Part shown: one piece after another, positions 44,544-56,023 of the stretch
Position numbering within the stretch: the first letter of the stretch is position 1
Layout of the letters: each line of letters starts with the position of its first letter
NCBI GenBank assembly: GCA_023525975.1
Contig: CM042022.1
Span: 4,995,501-5,059,500 of the forward strand
From: Smallanthus sonchifolius
Lineage: Eukaryota > Streptophyta > Magnoliopsida > Asterales > Asteraceae
Reading direction: 5' to 3'
Length of the DNA stretch: 64,000 nt
Position numbers and translations under genes: made by a program
The notes under the pieces: generated by a model
Databases searched by the model: none
What the model saw: only the letters and a program-made list of their open reading frames with translations
Told to the model about the DNA's origin: nothing

Positions 44544-45360
44544 TAGTAAAAAGGGTGAAAATAAAAAAAAATCAGCAGGCTGCCTTGTTTCACTATTCAT
44601 AAAAGTTAGTGTTTAATAGTATTACTAATGGAGTGTCATAATTAGGGTAATTTGTATGTAGTAATCATGGTCTATTCATCCATAAATTAGTTGATTTGGG
44701 TAAAAAAAAAATTATATATAGGTTCATTTTGGGTCTACTCAAATTATACAATGGATCAATTTCGAGTCAAAATGAGTCACTCTGATAACACCTACTAACT
44801 TAAAACGAGTCCAAATGAGCGCTACACACCCGACTATTATTTGTCGCCACCACCTAACCTTTCGTAAGCACCAACACTATCGATACCACCACCTTCTCCG
44901 CCACTACCACTACCACCAATGCAATCACCACCGCGGTCGACATAACCACTGTCACCAAAGCACAATCACCATGTTTGCCACTTACGCAACCACCACCACC
45001 ATTGTTGTCGCCTCCTCCTCCGACACCAATGTCAAAAAGACTGTCATCGTTGACACCATCCCACAGTCACCATCACCGCATGCATTTCTTCCGTCGCCGC
45101 ACCACCACCGACACCACTAACACCCGTCAACAACTAGCCGCTATAAATATAAATATATTGGGGAACCATTTTGATATTTTTTTCTTTCTAAAACACCACA
45201 CTTCCATCCGAGTACATTTTATTCCAAATCTTGCTTTAAGCGAACTAAACTGATACTTTTTTAAAGCAACCTGTTTTGACCCGACTCCTTTTTTTTCAAA
45301 CATTTTCCTTCTCTTTCTTTTACTATTTTCATGTGGGCCTAACATGAAGCCCTGAGCCCA
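44544..45360. other. Low-complexity CAC/ACC-rich DNA, no gene
   Basis: 44860-45120 is made of CCACCA/CATCAC words that give His/Thr-rich frames in several phases; this is compositional, not coding. Confidence 0.5.
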
Positions 45361-47317
45361 AAATTTACCCATGCCGGATATTTCCTCCTAACCGACTCCG
45401 ACTCCGACTCTCATTCAGCTGTTATTGTTACATCAGTATCACCGATTTCTCCCCTCCACAATCATTAACCTCTATTGATCATCCAGATGCTATAACAGTA
45501 AGTTGTTTCTTCATCTTAATTACTTTTATATCCGTCCCAGTCCGGATGTCCAAAATTAATAAAAGCAAAAGGTTAACAACTTTTTAAACAGAAAATAATA
45601 TTCAGGGCTTATATATTTGTTAAAAAAATAAACATCAATAGATATAACACTAATGCTTATTGTGTTATATAAAATAAACCCTAAGCATACCTATCAGTAT
45701 GACACTCGACTATAGCTGCATATAATTAACTAAATATATATATATTTTATTTAAATTAAGTTATAAATAAATGTAACGAAAATCAGAACTTGCTTTCATT
45801 AAGAAAAGCAACAAAGGATACCAAACAATTGCTTTATACGTTACAGACACTCCTCACAAAGTACCATCCGTTGTCATATAAAAACATCTGTATTACGTGA
45901 CCACTATACATAATTATATTGTGTTACATTCTAAAAAAATAGTTCACATTCTCTTATACGCGATGTAAAAAATACGTTTACACGATAATACAAAAAGTAA
46001 TAATAATAACATAAATAACTGTATTATTTGAGGGTAATTAAAGCGCGTTAGTGTACGGATCAAATAAATAAATGTGGAGCGAACCAACACCTAACCGGAT
46101 CCACAAAAAAAATATCCTAAACTTGAACCCACATGGGTTTTTTTTCGGGTTTGGTTTTATAACCCAGATCCCCTCCACCCGGTTTATATGACACGCATTT
46201 CTAACCTAACCCCCCCCCCCCCATTTCCTCATTTCTTCAACCTTTCCACTTCTCCCGCACCCTTGTAAGTTAGGGTTTCTGAAACCTGATGGCTTCGTCT
46301 AATAGACAGCGACTCGCATATAGATCCTCCGTTTGTGGGTTTTACACGTGCTTCCGTACAATCGGTTGTTGGTTTGTCACCGTATCTATATGAATGGAAG
46401 CAGCAATCCGGCGTTGTCATCTAACGGACTCTTTATCTTCTGTTATAAGCACTCTCGTATACATCTTTCTCTGTATCTGTTGTTTTATAACTTCTGGTAG
46501 CTGATATCGGTGGGATACAGATTAGGGTTTCTTGAAACCCTAGATCTGGAAGGTTCTTTTCCTACAGAATAGATCGATGTGGTTTATGGGAATCTCTAGG
46601 GTTCTCTTTAACCTATATCTAGATTTGTAACCATAAAGTACAATCGGTATGCTATGTGATGCAAATGAAAGCTAACGTCCATTTAGGGGAACTTCGTATT
46701 CATCAGATCTGGCGTATCGCTCTCTAAGGTTAGGAAAAATTTTGATTTATCTTGTATTTATAGTGGTTAATTTCGAATAGTTAACATAATAATGCCTATT
46801 TTGTTGGTGGGTCAATCCGTGTGCTTCCTGCATACTCTAGCAGTTATGCAGTTCCTTCCTTGTGCTTTTCATGGGTAGTTTTTGCATTTTTGAATTTTAA
46901 CTGCTAATCAGTTTAAAAACTTGGATCCGTGTGATTGCAGGCTCAATCTGTGCGCTTATCAGGACAAATTTTGTAACTGCCAAATTTAGGGACTTTACAC
47001 GGTCCAGATTAATTCATGGGGCAGTTACCTGGAATTTACAGGGTCAAGATTTATTCTAAACAAACACAGTGCACGGTTAACTAACCGTGGTCTATTATTT
47101 ATACAATTACCTTCCCCCAAATCATTGCAAATTTTTAATTTCAGATTCACTTCTCCCCAAATTTGTGATCTAAACTACAATTCAATTGAACTAGAATCAC
47201 ATGATGATTTCCCGTAGATTGAACCGATCCAATCGATTCCAGATTTGAACATATCGATTCATCCGTCAATTTAAATTTCTAAACCCTAATTCTGAACAAA
47301 TCTAGAGTTAGGGTTCC
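45361..47317 (+). other. 5' flank and probable leader of the TML gene copy
   Basis: 45380-45500 and 46230-47317 look like transcribed leader sequence: several AAACCCTA and TAGGGTTT words, a donor-like ACAGTAAGTTG at about 45494 and an acceptor-like TGATTGCAGGC near 46940. A C14 run is at 46209-46222. No coding frame. The leader is cut by the LTR at 47318, and the remainder resumes at 50059 just before the ATG. Confidence 0.4.
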
Positions 47318-48159
47318 TGTAACACCCAAAAATTCAACCCAATTTAAACATTTTAAAACACGCGGAGGTTAGGTCCCAAAACAAAATTTAACGTATCCAA
47401 ACGTTAAGTTTTACAAACACGAATTAAACTAACATAGTTTCCATAAATTAGTTTAACAAAAGTTACTAACAAGTTATCCACAACTTGTAACAACCCTCAA
47501 ATAGTTTGTAAAGACTCTATACGAGAAGATTAACAAAAACCAATTACAAAATATGTCCACGAGAAACCAATCCCAATGATGCGAGACCTGAGATCACTCC
47601 GGAGCTTTCCCTACATTCAAAACATCAAATTGAACATGGTTAGTAAAGATAAGTAGCCCTAGGGACCTCCCACAAGTCCCTACAACAATGACAGGCCAAA
47701 ACCCCAAAAACCCAAAAAATTCCAGCGTCTACCAGACTCATTTGGGCGTATCATATGCTCCGGGCGTATCATATGCTCCCCGGGCGTATGATACGCTGCC
47801 TGCAGGTCCAACATGACCATTTTTCAGTTTTTAGCCTATGCAACCCCCCGTCGACCGACCCGTTTGCATCTTTAAACCGTAAACCATCATAAACTTATAT
47901 TTTAACCACATATACTAACATAAATTTGTTAGTTATCAACCCCCAAACCCGAGTACCACTACTCATATTTTACCCTAGAAGTGTTTGACTTCAAGTTCAA
48001 TCATTTAATTGTTTAGGCATACAAAGACCTATAACTTAGACATGTATTGACCCATACAAGTCCTAACGTTTCACCATTCATCAAATTGACATATCCACAT
48101 GTCTATTGCGAGAACCACCACTCGCTTTCTCGCATGGAGTATTTGACTCCATGCCGACC

Positions 48160-48297
48160 CATGAAGTATCCACACTTCATGTCACCCGTGAAGTATTTGA
48201 CTTCACTTTCACCCATGAAGTACTTGACCTCACTACCACCCGTGAAGTATCCACACTTCACGTAAACACCTCCATGAAGTATCCACACTTCATGTAA
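48160..48297 (-). repeat. Tandem repeat GTGAAGTAT(C/T)...ACTTCA in the solo LTR
   Basis: Five imperfect units of about 27-33 bp, each with the inverted words TGAAGT and ACTTCA, so each unit can fold on itself. Confidence 0.8.
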
Positions 48298-48430
48298 TCA
48301 ATCAATTTACTGTTTTACCACCAACGGTTGACTTTTACCGTATTAAGTCAATTTTAGTCTAATGCTACCACATTCTACATTTTAGTTGACTCTTGACCAC
48401 ATTGAGTCATTTACACCATTTAACCACAAT

Positions 48431-48590
48431 CAAGTTTGACTATTAACCACATAGTCTAATTACACATATCTACCACATTTGCATATTCAAGTTTGACTAT
48501 TAATCACATAGTCTAATTACACCTATTTACCACATTTGCATATTCAAGTTTAACTATTAATCACATAGTCTAATTACACCTATTTCACCA
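48431..48590 (-). repeat. Three about 57-bp tandem repeats in the solo LTR
   Basis: Units begin AAGTTTGACTATTAA(C/T)CACATAG and end ACCACATTTGCATATTC. Related single GTTTGACTAT words continue to about 48900. Confidence 0.85.
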
Positions 48591-50069
48591 TTATCCACAA
48601 TGATTTGACTTATACCAAATTAAGTCCATTTTATAACAATTTAACCATTTATCCACAAATGGTTTGACTTATACCACACTAAGTCAAATTATAACAAATC
48701 CCCACATTCTATATTTTAGTTTGACTATATGTCACACTAGTCAATTACACCAATTTACCATGTTTAGTTTGACTATATCCCACATAGTTCAACTACATCA
48801 CTTCTACCAAGTGTCATTCATTAGTTTGACTAATTTACTCATTATGTCAACTACAACAATCCTACCACAATCCTACTTTACTTTGACTATTTAACACATG
48901 AGTCAAAATCACATACAACATATAAATAGAAATAATAATACATCTACTTACATGTAACCACTACTTATCTACTACTAAGTAAGTGCAAAGCACTTACCTT
49001 TGCCAATGAAGATTCAAATGGTCTTTAAAGCTAACACCTTTAACGCCTTGATCACATAAACATTCCACATGTTTTAGTAATCTAGTTTACCCCAATACAT
49101 TCACCAATTGAAGTTTAACTCACACCCAAGATCTTATGATCTTCACTATCATCTAATATTGGTTTATTAAGTTCCATACAAGCTTTTAACCATTACTAAT
49201 CCATTTCTACCCATTTTGACCCGTTAAGGATTTCACCTAATTTCCACAATTTCATCAATTCATAATCCACGAATTCAATTGAGTTTTATACTTCAAAATG
49301 TGTTTATTTTACACCATAAACACTTATCCATACTCAATTTATCATTTAAACACCTTCAATTATAAAACCCTCAAATTAGGTTCTCAAGAACCCTAATTTT
49401 CAAATCATCAAATTGATTGAGGTTTCTTATCAATTAAAGTGTCTATTACCACCATAAACACTTACCAGCCCTCAATCCATCAATTAAACATCTCAAATTA
49501 CAAAACCCCCCAAATCACACTCAAGAACCCTAATTTTATGATTCTTGGATTAGGTGTTAAAAGGGTGTTATTAACCACTCTTTAACATTAATCAAGCTAG
49601 GTTTTAACTTTAAACAAGTTACTAACCATAATCAACCACCAATTCAGCCCTTAACTTGATTTTTACAAAAACCCACCAACAACAAGAATATATGGAGGTT
49701 TTAGAGAAGAAAGGATACTTACATGAAGCCTAGATGAAGATGAACACCTCAAATCTCACTGATTTTATATGCAATTCTTCAATTTTGGATTTTGGTTTTT
49801 GGCTTCTCCCCCTTCTTCTCACTTGCAAGAATCGCAAACACACACAAGGATGTGTGTTTTGCCTGATCATCTCATTTAACACAAAATAAGTTTGTGTTAA
49901 ATACAAAACAACCCATCCATCTATCAAAATGACTCCTTGTACCCAAAACTAGGTATTTTCATCATAAAAAAAACCCTCAACTTTGTTTTATTTAATTACA
50001 CCGCCTTACAATATAATAAGTATATTATAGGATGAAACCTGAAAGTTGGTTCGTTACAGTTTCACAAAC

Positions 50070-51971
50070 ATGTCCTGTCTAGCTTTATCTCTTCAACCGA
50101 CTAATGGATCCGATATCCTGCTCCAAACTCGCTAGTGGTTCCCCCTGCACGCGCGCTGGTGGCGTTGTCAGCTTTCCTGCAGACTCGTCTAGCTTTCGCT
50201 ACCGGAAAGAACCAGAATGCGGAGGATGGCGACACCTCGTTAGGAGACGATCTGTTGGCTTCTTCGAGCGGACAAGTTATTGTCGGTGTTGAGAGCCAGT
50301 ATCGTGTTGTTTATAGGCTTGTGAATTCGATTTACGTCTTGGGGATCACGACGGTTTATGATGATTGTGTGAACAATGTGTTTGAGTGTATCAACACTGT
50401 TAATCAGGCTGTGAGTGTTGTTACTGCGTGTCGTGGTGTGAATGTTATGCCGGAGAAACTTGGTAGGTAATACGCGGAGATATATATGGCGTTGGATATT
50501 TTTTTTAGAGGTGTTAGTAATATCAGGCTAGCGGCGATGCTAGCGTCTTTGCATGGTGATAGCATTGCCAAAATGGTGCATTCAGCTTTGAGTACGGAGA
50601 GTAAAATTTGGGGTGCCGATGATTGGAGTGGTGTAGAGTTTCAATCGGCTGAACATGAATTGGGTGAGGAGGATTTTTCTAATGCTAGCCTCCCGAGACC
50701 TTGGAGGGTGGTGATGAGGTGGCAGCTACACTTGCTCGGACGGAACAGGGCCTGCCTATAGAACAAGATGAAACAAAGCAAGAAGAAAAAGATAAAGATC
50801 AAGCTTCTGAGGACCCGTTTGCTGCTAGTGATAATCTTAACAAGCCCGTTGATCTCGTTGGTGGGTTCAAGAAAGATAAAGATCAAGCTTCTGATTTGTC
50901 AATAGTTTTGTCAAGCCTTGTCAATAGTTTTGTCAGGCCTTGAGGTTACTACGTTACCGCCACCTGCAGCCATTGAGTCGACTCATATTGGTGTTGAAGG
51001 GTTTGAAGGTGATTATGGTGGGATTGAGTTCAGTAAAGACGGTTCTACTTTACCATGAAGATTGAAGGTATAAATCAAGCTTGGGGTGGTGGTTTGGATG
51101 CATCAGAGTTTGTTGATTCAAAGAAGGTAGCAAAACCCGAAGGTCTTGGTAGGCTTGAGTTATTGGGAACCAATGACACCCCATCCACCAAACCAGCAAC
51201 CAGGCCTGATACGCCTCTTGAATATCTTGTAGTTAAAAAGCCTGGAATGAAAGGCCCTGAAATGTACATTTCTGAAGTAATCAATGCAGAATTCCGGGAA
51301 TCTTTAATTGCACGAGTCGGGTTAATGGGCGTTGTCTACTTAAAAACCTTACTTCCTGATCCTCTAATGATGCAGAAACCGAGTTTTCTTTCAAGATTGA
51401 AAATACAAATGGTATTAAAAGATTTGTTATGCATAATGCGAGTGTAAGCAGCCTCGAAAACCAAATGTTTCATGTAAAAACCGCACCCTCAGATCAACCG
51501 ATACCTATCCTGAAGTATAGTTTTCTACCTCGCGCAACTCCTCTGCCACTGAGAGTTAGATTGGTCAAACGACACAATGGCACTTTATTATCTGTAATGA
51601 TTCAATACGTGTCAAACCCTGATTTGCCTGCTCCTTTGACCGATGTTACATTTACTCTTAAACTTCCAGTTGACCCGAGACTGCTGAAAGTCTCACCAAA
51701 AGCTGTACTAAACAGGTCTGAGAGAGAATTACAATGGCAAGTTGATGAAATTCCATTGAAAGGAAATCCTGTTAGATTGAGAGCAAGGATGCCTGTGGAT
51801 ACTAATGAAGAAGATGATGTGGAGGAGATCGAGGTTGTTGGTTATGTAAAGTTTTCTTATCAAGGGACAAGATCGTTGTCTGGGATTTCTCTGCAGCCTG
51901 TTTCCGAGGGTAAAACGGACTTTTATGAGGTTCCGCATAGGTACGAAAGTGGAGTTTATGCATGTAACTGA
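50070..51971 (+). pseudogene. TML: TPLATE-complex muniscin-like protein (TML) pseudogene
   Basis: TML is a subunit of the plant TPLATE complex, an adaptor for clathrin-mediated endocytosis at the plasma membrane; its C-terminal mu-homology domain binds cargo and membrane. The whole coding length can be followed without introns: MSCLALSLQPTN at 50070, LVNSIYVLGITT, VVYLKT and the mu-homology part (RVRLVKRHNGTLLSVMIQY, KVSPKAVLNRSERELQW, ending in SGVYACN). Lesions: TAG 50133; one C missing at 50141-50145; TAA 50468; frame change near 50695; a 22-bp tandem duplication 50896-50939; frame change and stop near 51056; frame change near 51355. The stretch 51429-51971 is open. A solo LTR ends 11 bp before the ATG. 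The gap-free match suggests a processed copy if the parent gene has introns; I could not check that. Confidence 0.93.
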
Positions 51972-52558
51972 TCAGTCTTTTTCTATTTTACCGCGTGTTA
52001 TTTGTGAAGGATTAATCTTGATTAAAAGATAATTATTAGTATTAATTTATTAATTGTTTGGTTGAGTTTGTATTAGAGTACAAGTGAGATTGTTTATTTA
52101 TTTGATTATTTAATTGAGTTTGAGTTGGGTTAGGATTAGAATAGGGTTTATTATAAATAGATGGTTAGAGATTAATTGTAAAGTGTGGTTTTTGTTTTTC
52201 AATATTAGTAAAAGAATCGATCTTGGTTGAGATCAAATTATGTGTTCGTGTTCTTCGGTCTGATTTTCAACCGTTTGTGTTTTTAATGTTTGCTTGAAGA
52301 GTTATGTTGTTTGAACTGTCTTTAGTATTCTTTTTACTGTAGCTTTAACTCGAGATCATTTTCGTTATAACAAAGGTTTTGTTTTCTTTGCGTCATATGA
52401 TATGTGAACATGAATCTTGTTGGTCGGTTTATGTGAATTGCAACGGGTTTAGGATTTTCCTTCTCTTTTATCTTGTAAGTGGTCTCAGGCTTTGTGGCCG
52501 GAGCAACTTCATAACCACCATCAGCAGCGGCGGAAGATGTTTCCCCAGCCACTGGCAA
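51972..52558. other. 3' flank with LTR-like remnant
   Basis: 52130-52270 (ATAAATAGATGGTTAGAG and on to CAATATTAGTAAAAGAATCG) resembles the R/U5 of plant LTRs, but no termini were defined. No poly-A tract that would mark a retrocopy end was seen after the TML stop. Confidence 0.35.
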
Positions 52559-52671
52559 TAGGATAATGGTGGAGAATGTGGTGGCAGTGGCCTTCTTGAC
52601 CTTCATTGTTGAATATCTAGGATAATGGTGGAGAATGTGGTGGCAGTGGCCTTCTTGACCTTCATTGTTGT
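52559..52671. repeat. Perfect tandem duplication of about 60 bp
   Basis: GGATAATGGTGGAGAATGTG and the following 30 bases occur at 52560 and again at 52620, nearly identical. Confidence 0.92.
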
Positions 52672-53288
52672 ATATCTCTGAATAGGAATGGGCTAAACAT
52701 GTATGGGTTTGGTTTTGGTGACTGTGGGTGATTGTTTTAGAGTGGGACTATGAGACGTTTGAAGTTTTGAAATTATTTTCTTGAGTTCTATATATTTGGT
52801 AATGATGGAAGATTATGGTGTCTGATAATGGTGGATAGGGGTCTTCTAATATCGATGAAACTGATCTAACGGTATATACTGAAGTAAATTGGCCGGTTTG
52901 AGATACAATTGGTTCGATTCACGGTTTAGTTGTTTAGCGGTTTAAGGGTTCGGTTTTTTTTTTCTTGAAATTATTTTCTTGAGTTTTATATATTTGTTAA
53001 AAAAATCGGTTCAAATTGTGAAGCCATCAAAACCAAACCGTTAAACCGCAAAACTGGTAAAACCGGTTGGTTTGGTTTTTTTCTTTTTCAAAACCGTAGT
53101 TAGCGGTTTGGTCCCAAGTTTCTGTCAAAACCAATTAAACCAGACCATAAATATGATTGGTTTTAACATATGGGATTAACTCAATAATTATACGCTACGT
53201 GTTTTGTGCAAGTTAATATTTTAATTTTGGGAACAACAATTCGTTGAGTGTAATGTAATTTGGTTTCAAAATAGTGATAAATTGATTT
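52672..53288. other. Intergenic DNA with CGGTTT/AAACCG-rich degenerate element
   Basis: 52890-53110 holds many GGTTT and AAACC words in inverted arrangement. A 30-bp segment (GAAATTATTTTCTTGAGTT...) at 52768 recurs at 52972. Confidence 0.45.
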
Positions 53289-53670
53289 TAATAATTCAAA
53301 CTATTACCTAATGGCCAATAATAATCTAGGTGGATAATTTGACCAAATTCACTCATAAATTTCACTTTTATTACATAAGGTAATTCTACTTGTATAATCA
53401 TCATAGATACATGTACACTCAAATTCACTCCTAACTTTCATTTTTATTATCAAGGAATGTGTGCCACCCTCCCCCCCTCCCTCTAGCTCATAATCATCAT
53501 TGTGAACAATGTCAAGTGGAAATCAACCGTAAATCCATGTTGATTATGCAAGTGAGATTACCCTTTATCAATGAAAGTGAAATTTAGTAGTATTATTGGC
53601 TAAATTGTCAAAATGAATTATTATCGGTGAATGCGTTAAAGTTATTGGTTTAAGTTTGGATTTTTAAAAT
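53289..53670. mobile_element. MITE related to 41878-42201
   Basis: Left TTTTAATAATTCAAACTATT and the right end share inverted similarity (AATAATTCAAACTAT against ATTGGTTTAAGTTTGG...), with ATTGGC / GCCAAT and AATAATAATC words as in the copy at 41878. A further degenerate piece continues to about 53900. Boundaries approximate. Confidence 0.5.
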
Positions 53671-53899
53671 TCAATTTTCCTAAAACAGTTTTATTTTATC
53701 TTATTTGAAGTTAAAAAGAAAGGCTAAAAATATGTTTGACCGAGTGAAATCAAGTATAAATTTATGTTGATTATGCAAATGAGATTGCGTTTTATCAATG
53801 AAAATGAAAGTTAGTAATATCATTGATTAAATTATCGGTATGGATTATTATCGACCTAATTTAAAATTTGAATTATTAAAATCCAAGTTTCCTAAACAA

Positions 53900-54837
53900 T
53901 TTTAATCTATTTTTTGAAGTTAAAAGAAAGGTTAAAGTGAGAATATACATGTGATTATAAGAAGCTCCTATATGGCTAGAATTAGGGTAGAACTCTACTA
54001 GAAAAATCATTGTTTATACTTTATACAAGAAAAAACTTCGGAAAGTAATAATGAGATGTAGAGAATTTCTAACCGGAAAAAAATTTTATTAACATTTTAC
54101 ACATTCTAAAATACACACCTTATTTTAATAACAACAAAAATATGAAAATGTAGTATAAATGTTAACTATAATTGCTTATCTGTTCATATCCTATATTTTT
54201 CAATCATCAACAAAAATATCAAAAAATCAGTATGTTGTAGCAAGTCAATCAGTCAAAAATATTCGATACAAGCATCACGATAGATGTCATATGTCATAGT
54301 TGGATCATGCATCAAATGTGCCAAGTAAATTTTGGTCAAACAAGATTATATTTAAAGAACCTAATAACTATTACACCATGGCTGATGGATGGTTTGACCG
54401 TGGATCAACCGCACCAAGAGCTGGACGAATTTGCATGTATCAAGCAAAGAAGAACCATGGTTAAAAGGCGGTTTGACTATGTATTAACTGTGAATATATG
54501 GTCAAATTAATCAAGTCAATCTTCGAATTCTCAAGTCAATAACGCGTCTACATATTATTTGGTATACAAAATGCTTCAAATTAAGGACAAATGATGGTTG
54601 TTTAAATTGAGTTTTATATTAATTAAAATTACTATATTTTTATAAAGTGTTTTAAAAATCAAACCAAAGTTTTATAAAATACTTCAAGATTTATAGAAGA
54701 TTAGATTGATGATGATATGATATAAAACCTGAAGTTAAAATAATCACTAAAACAAGTTGTATAAAATAAAAAAGTTTTATAAAAATAGAACTTTTATAAA
54801 ACAAATCAAGTACATTGAGATTACTTATAAAACTTAT
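53900..54837. other. AT-rich DNA, no gene recognised
   Basis: No domain-bearing frame; rich in TTTTATAAAA words. Confidence 0.4.
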
Positions 54838-54840
54838 TAA

Positions 54841-55132
54841 GGCTGTGTTTGGGATTCCTTATTTGAAACTCCTTATGACTTATTCAAAAAGGTAATAAGT
54901 CATAAGTCATAAGTCACAATTTGTAACTTCTCAAAAACTTTGGGATTTTCTTTGAAAACTACTTATTGACTTATGCTATAAGTTAATAAGTTATAAGTAA
55001 TAAGTAAGGATGGACTTACTTCTTGAAAAATGGTATAAGTAGGCTAAATAAATAGCTTTCCCAAACACCTTATTAACTTATATAAGTTAATAAGTTAATA
55101 AGTAGAGTAAATAAGTAATCCCAAACACCCCC
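54841..55132. mobile_element. Tourist-like MITE (292 bp), TAA TSD
   Basis: TAA occurs at 54838-54840 and 55133-55135. Termini GGCTGTGTTTGGGATT and (reverse complement) GGGGGTGTTTGGGATT. The interior is built from AAGTTAATAAGT / ATAAGTCATAAGTC words. This is a classic plant Tourist-style element with GGG-TGTTTGG ends. Confidence 0.85.
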
Positions 55133-55135
55133 TAA

Positions 55136-56018
55136 GTCTATACAAATAACATCTATTATAAAATAAGATAAAACAAAAAAGATTGAAAAATCTTCTATAA
55201 AATGATATTTTCCAACATGTTTATAAGTCTTGAAAACTCAATATATACATTTTAATACAAGACTTCACCATTTGAGTTTTGACATAAGTTTTCGTTTTAA
55301 AAAAATATTCAAAATGTTTGAAAATACTTTCTAAACAAGTGGTCAACTTTTGTGTTTGAAAATGATTGGAAAAGTAAAAAAACAACAAAATGTGAAAAAG
55401 TCGTGTGTTGTCCAGGAGAGTCCGTGGTCAGACCAGGGACACGACATTAAAACGACCATAGTGGCTCCCAAAACATTTTGAAAGTTGTTTTTTCACACTA
55501 AGTAATGATGCTTCCCTCATTTCACCTAGCCTTTTGCATACTTAAACTCAAGATTTTTTAATCAATTTTAAGTGATCTCTAGCTCCAAAGCATCTTTCAT
55601 ATCAAAAGAGAGATCCCGGATTAATAAGAGAATAAGTGTAGATTGTTCTTAATGAAATATTCTTTTCAACACTTTAGTTGTAACATATGAGTGGTCACTT
55701 CAACCAACTTTTATTTGTAAAAGGTTATTAGTACCATTGTTAGTTAGAAGATATAGTAGTGATAACTACCATTATTAGTGAGAATATTGAGTGGTGAACA
55801 CTATTAATGATAAAAGCAAAGGTGAGAGATTATGAGATACGAAGAGATAATCAATACCTTCTTAGTGAGAAGTTGTAGAGGCGATCCCTACTTTCTTACT
55901 AACATGTTCTTAGTGAAACAAACTCTTGGAAGACGCTAAGGGTCCATGTCAGGTAGATTAGTTAACATCCACCTGAACCATAATAAATCTTTATGTTTCA
56001 TGTGTTGGTTTTTTTTCT
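55136..56018. other. Intergenic DNA, no gene recognised
   Basis: AT-rich. Short dispersed words such as AGTGATAACTACCATTATTAG repeat around 55740-55810. Confidence 0.4.
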
Positions 56019-56023
56019 TACAC

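Larger units (their letters stand above)
47318..50058 (-). mobile_element. Solo LTR (2741 bp) inserted 11 bp upstream of the TML start codon
   Basis: Begins TGTAACACCC and ends TTCGTTACA. Flanks GTTCC (47313-47317) and GTTTC (50059-50063) match at 4 of 5. The reverse complement carries a TATA-like CATATAAAATC near 49770, so I read it as minus. Internal arrays: GGGCGTATCATATGCTCC words at 47749-47805, CATGAAGTATCCACACTTCA words at 48160-48297 and three roughly 57-bp GTTTGACTATTAATCACATA units at 48431-48590. No internal region. Confidence 0.78.

Noticed and set aside
44815..45253. His/Thr/Pro-rich ORFs
   Set aside because: CAC/ACC low-complexity DNA open in several frames, with no recognisable domain.
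45480..46950. Independent upstream gene with introns
   Set aside because: Donor- and acceptor-like sites exist but no coding exon is visible; the sequence fits better as leader/flank of the TML copy.
48047..48297. Overlapping ORFs on both strands rich in KYPHF / VSTLH repeats
   Set aside because: They are readings of a self-complementary tandem repeat in a solo LTR; equal openness in three frames shows base composition, not coding.
50486..50761. Separate small genes within the TML region
   Set aside because: All open frames between 50070 and 51971 are ordered pieces of one TML reading separated by frameshifts and stops.
52334..52606. Small minus-strand secreted-like peptide (MKVKKATATTFSTIILLPVA)
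   Set aside because: Its start region is duplicated in a 60-bp tandem repeat, the rest has no arabinogalactan-peptide or other family features, and there is no supporting context.
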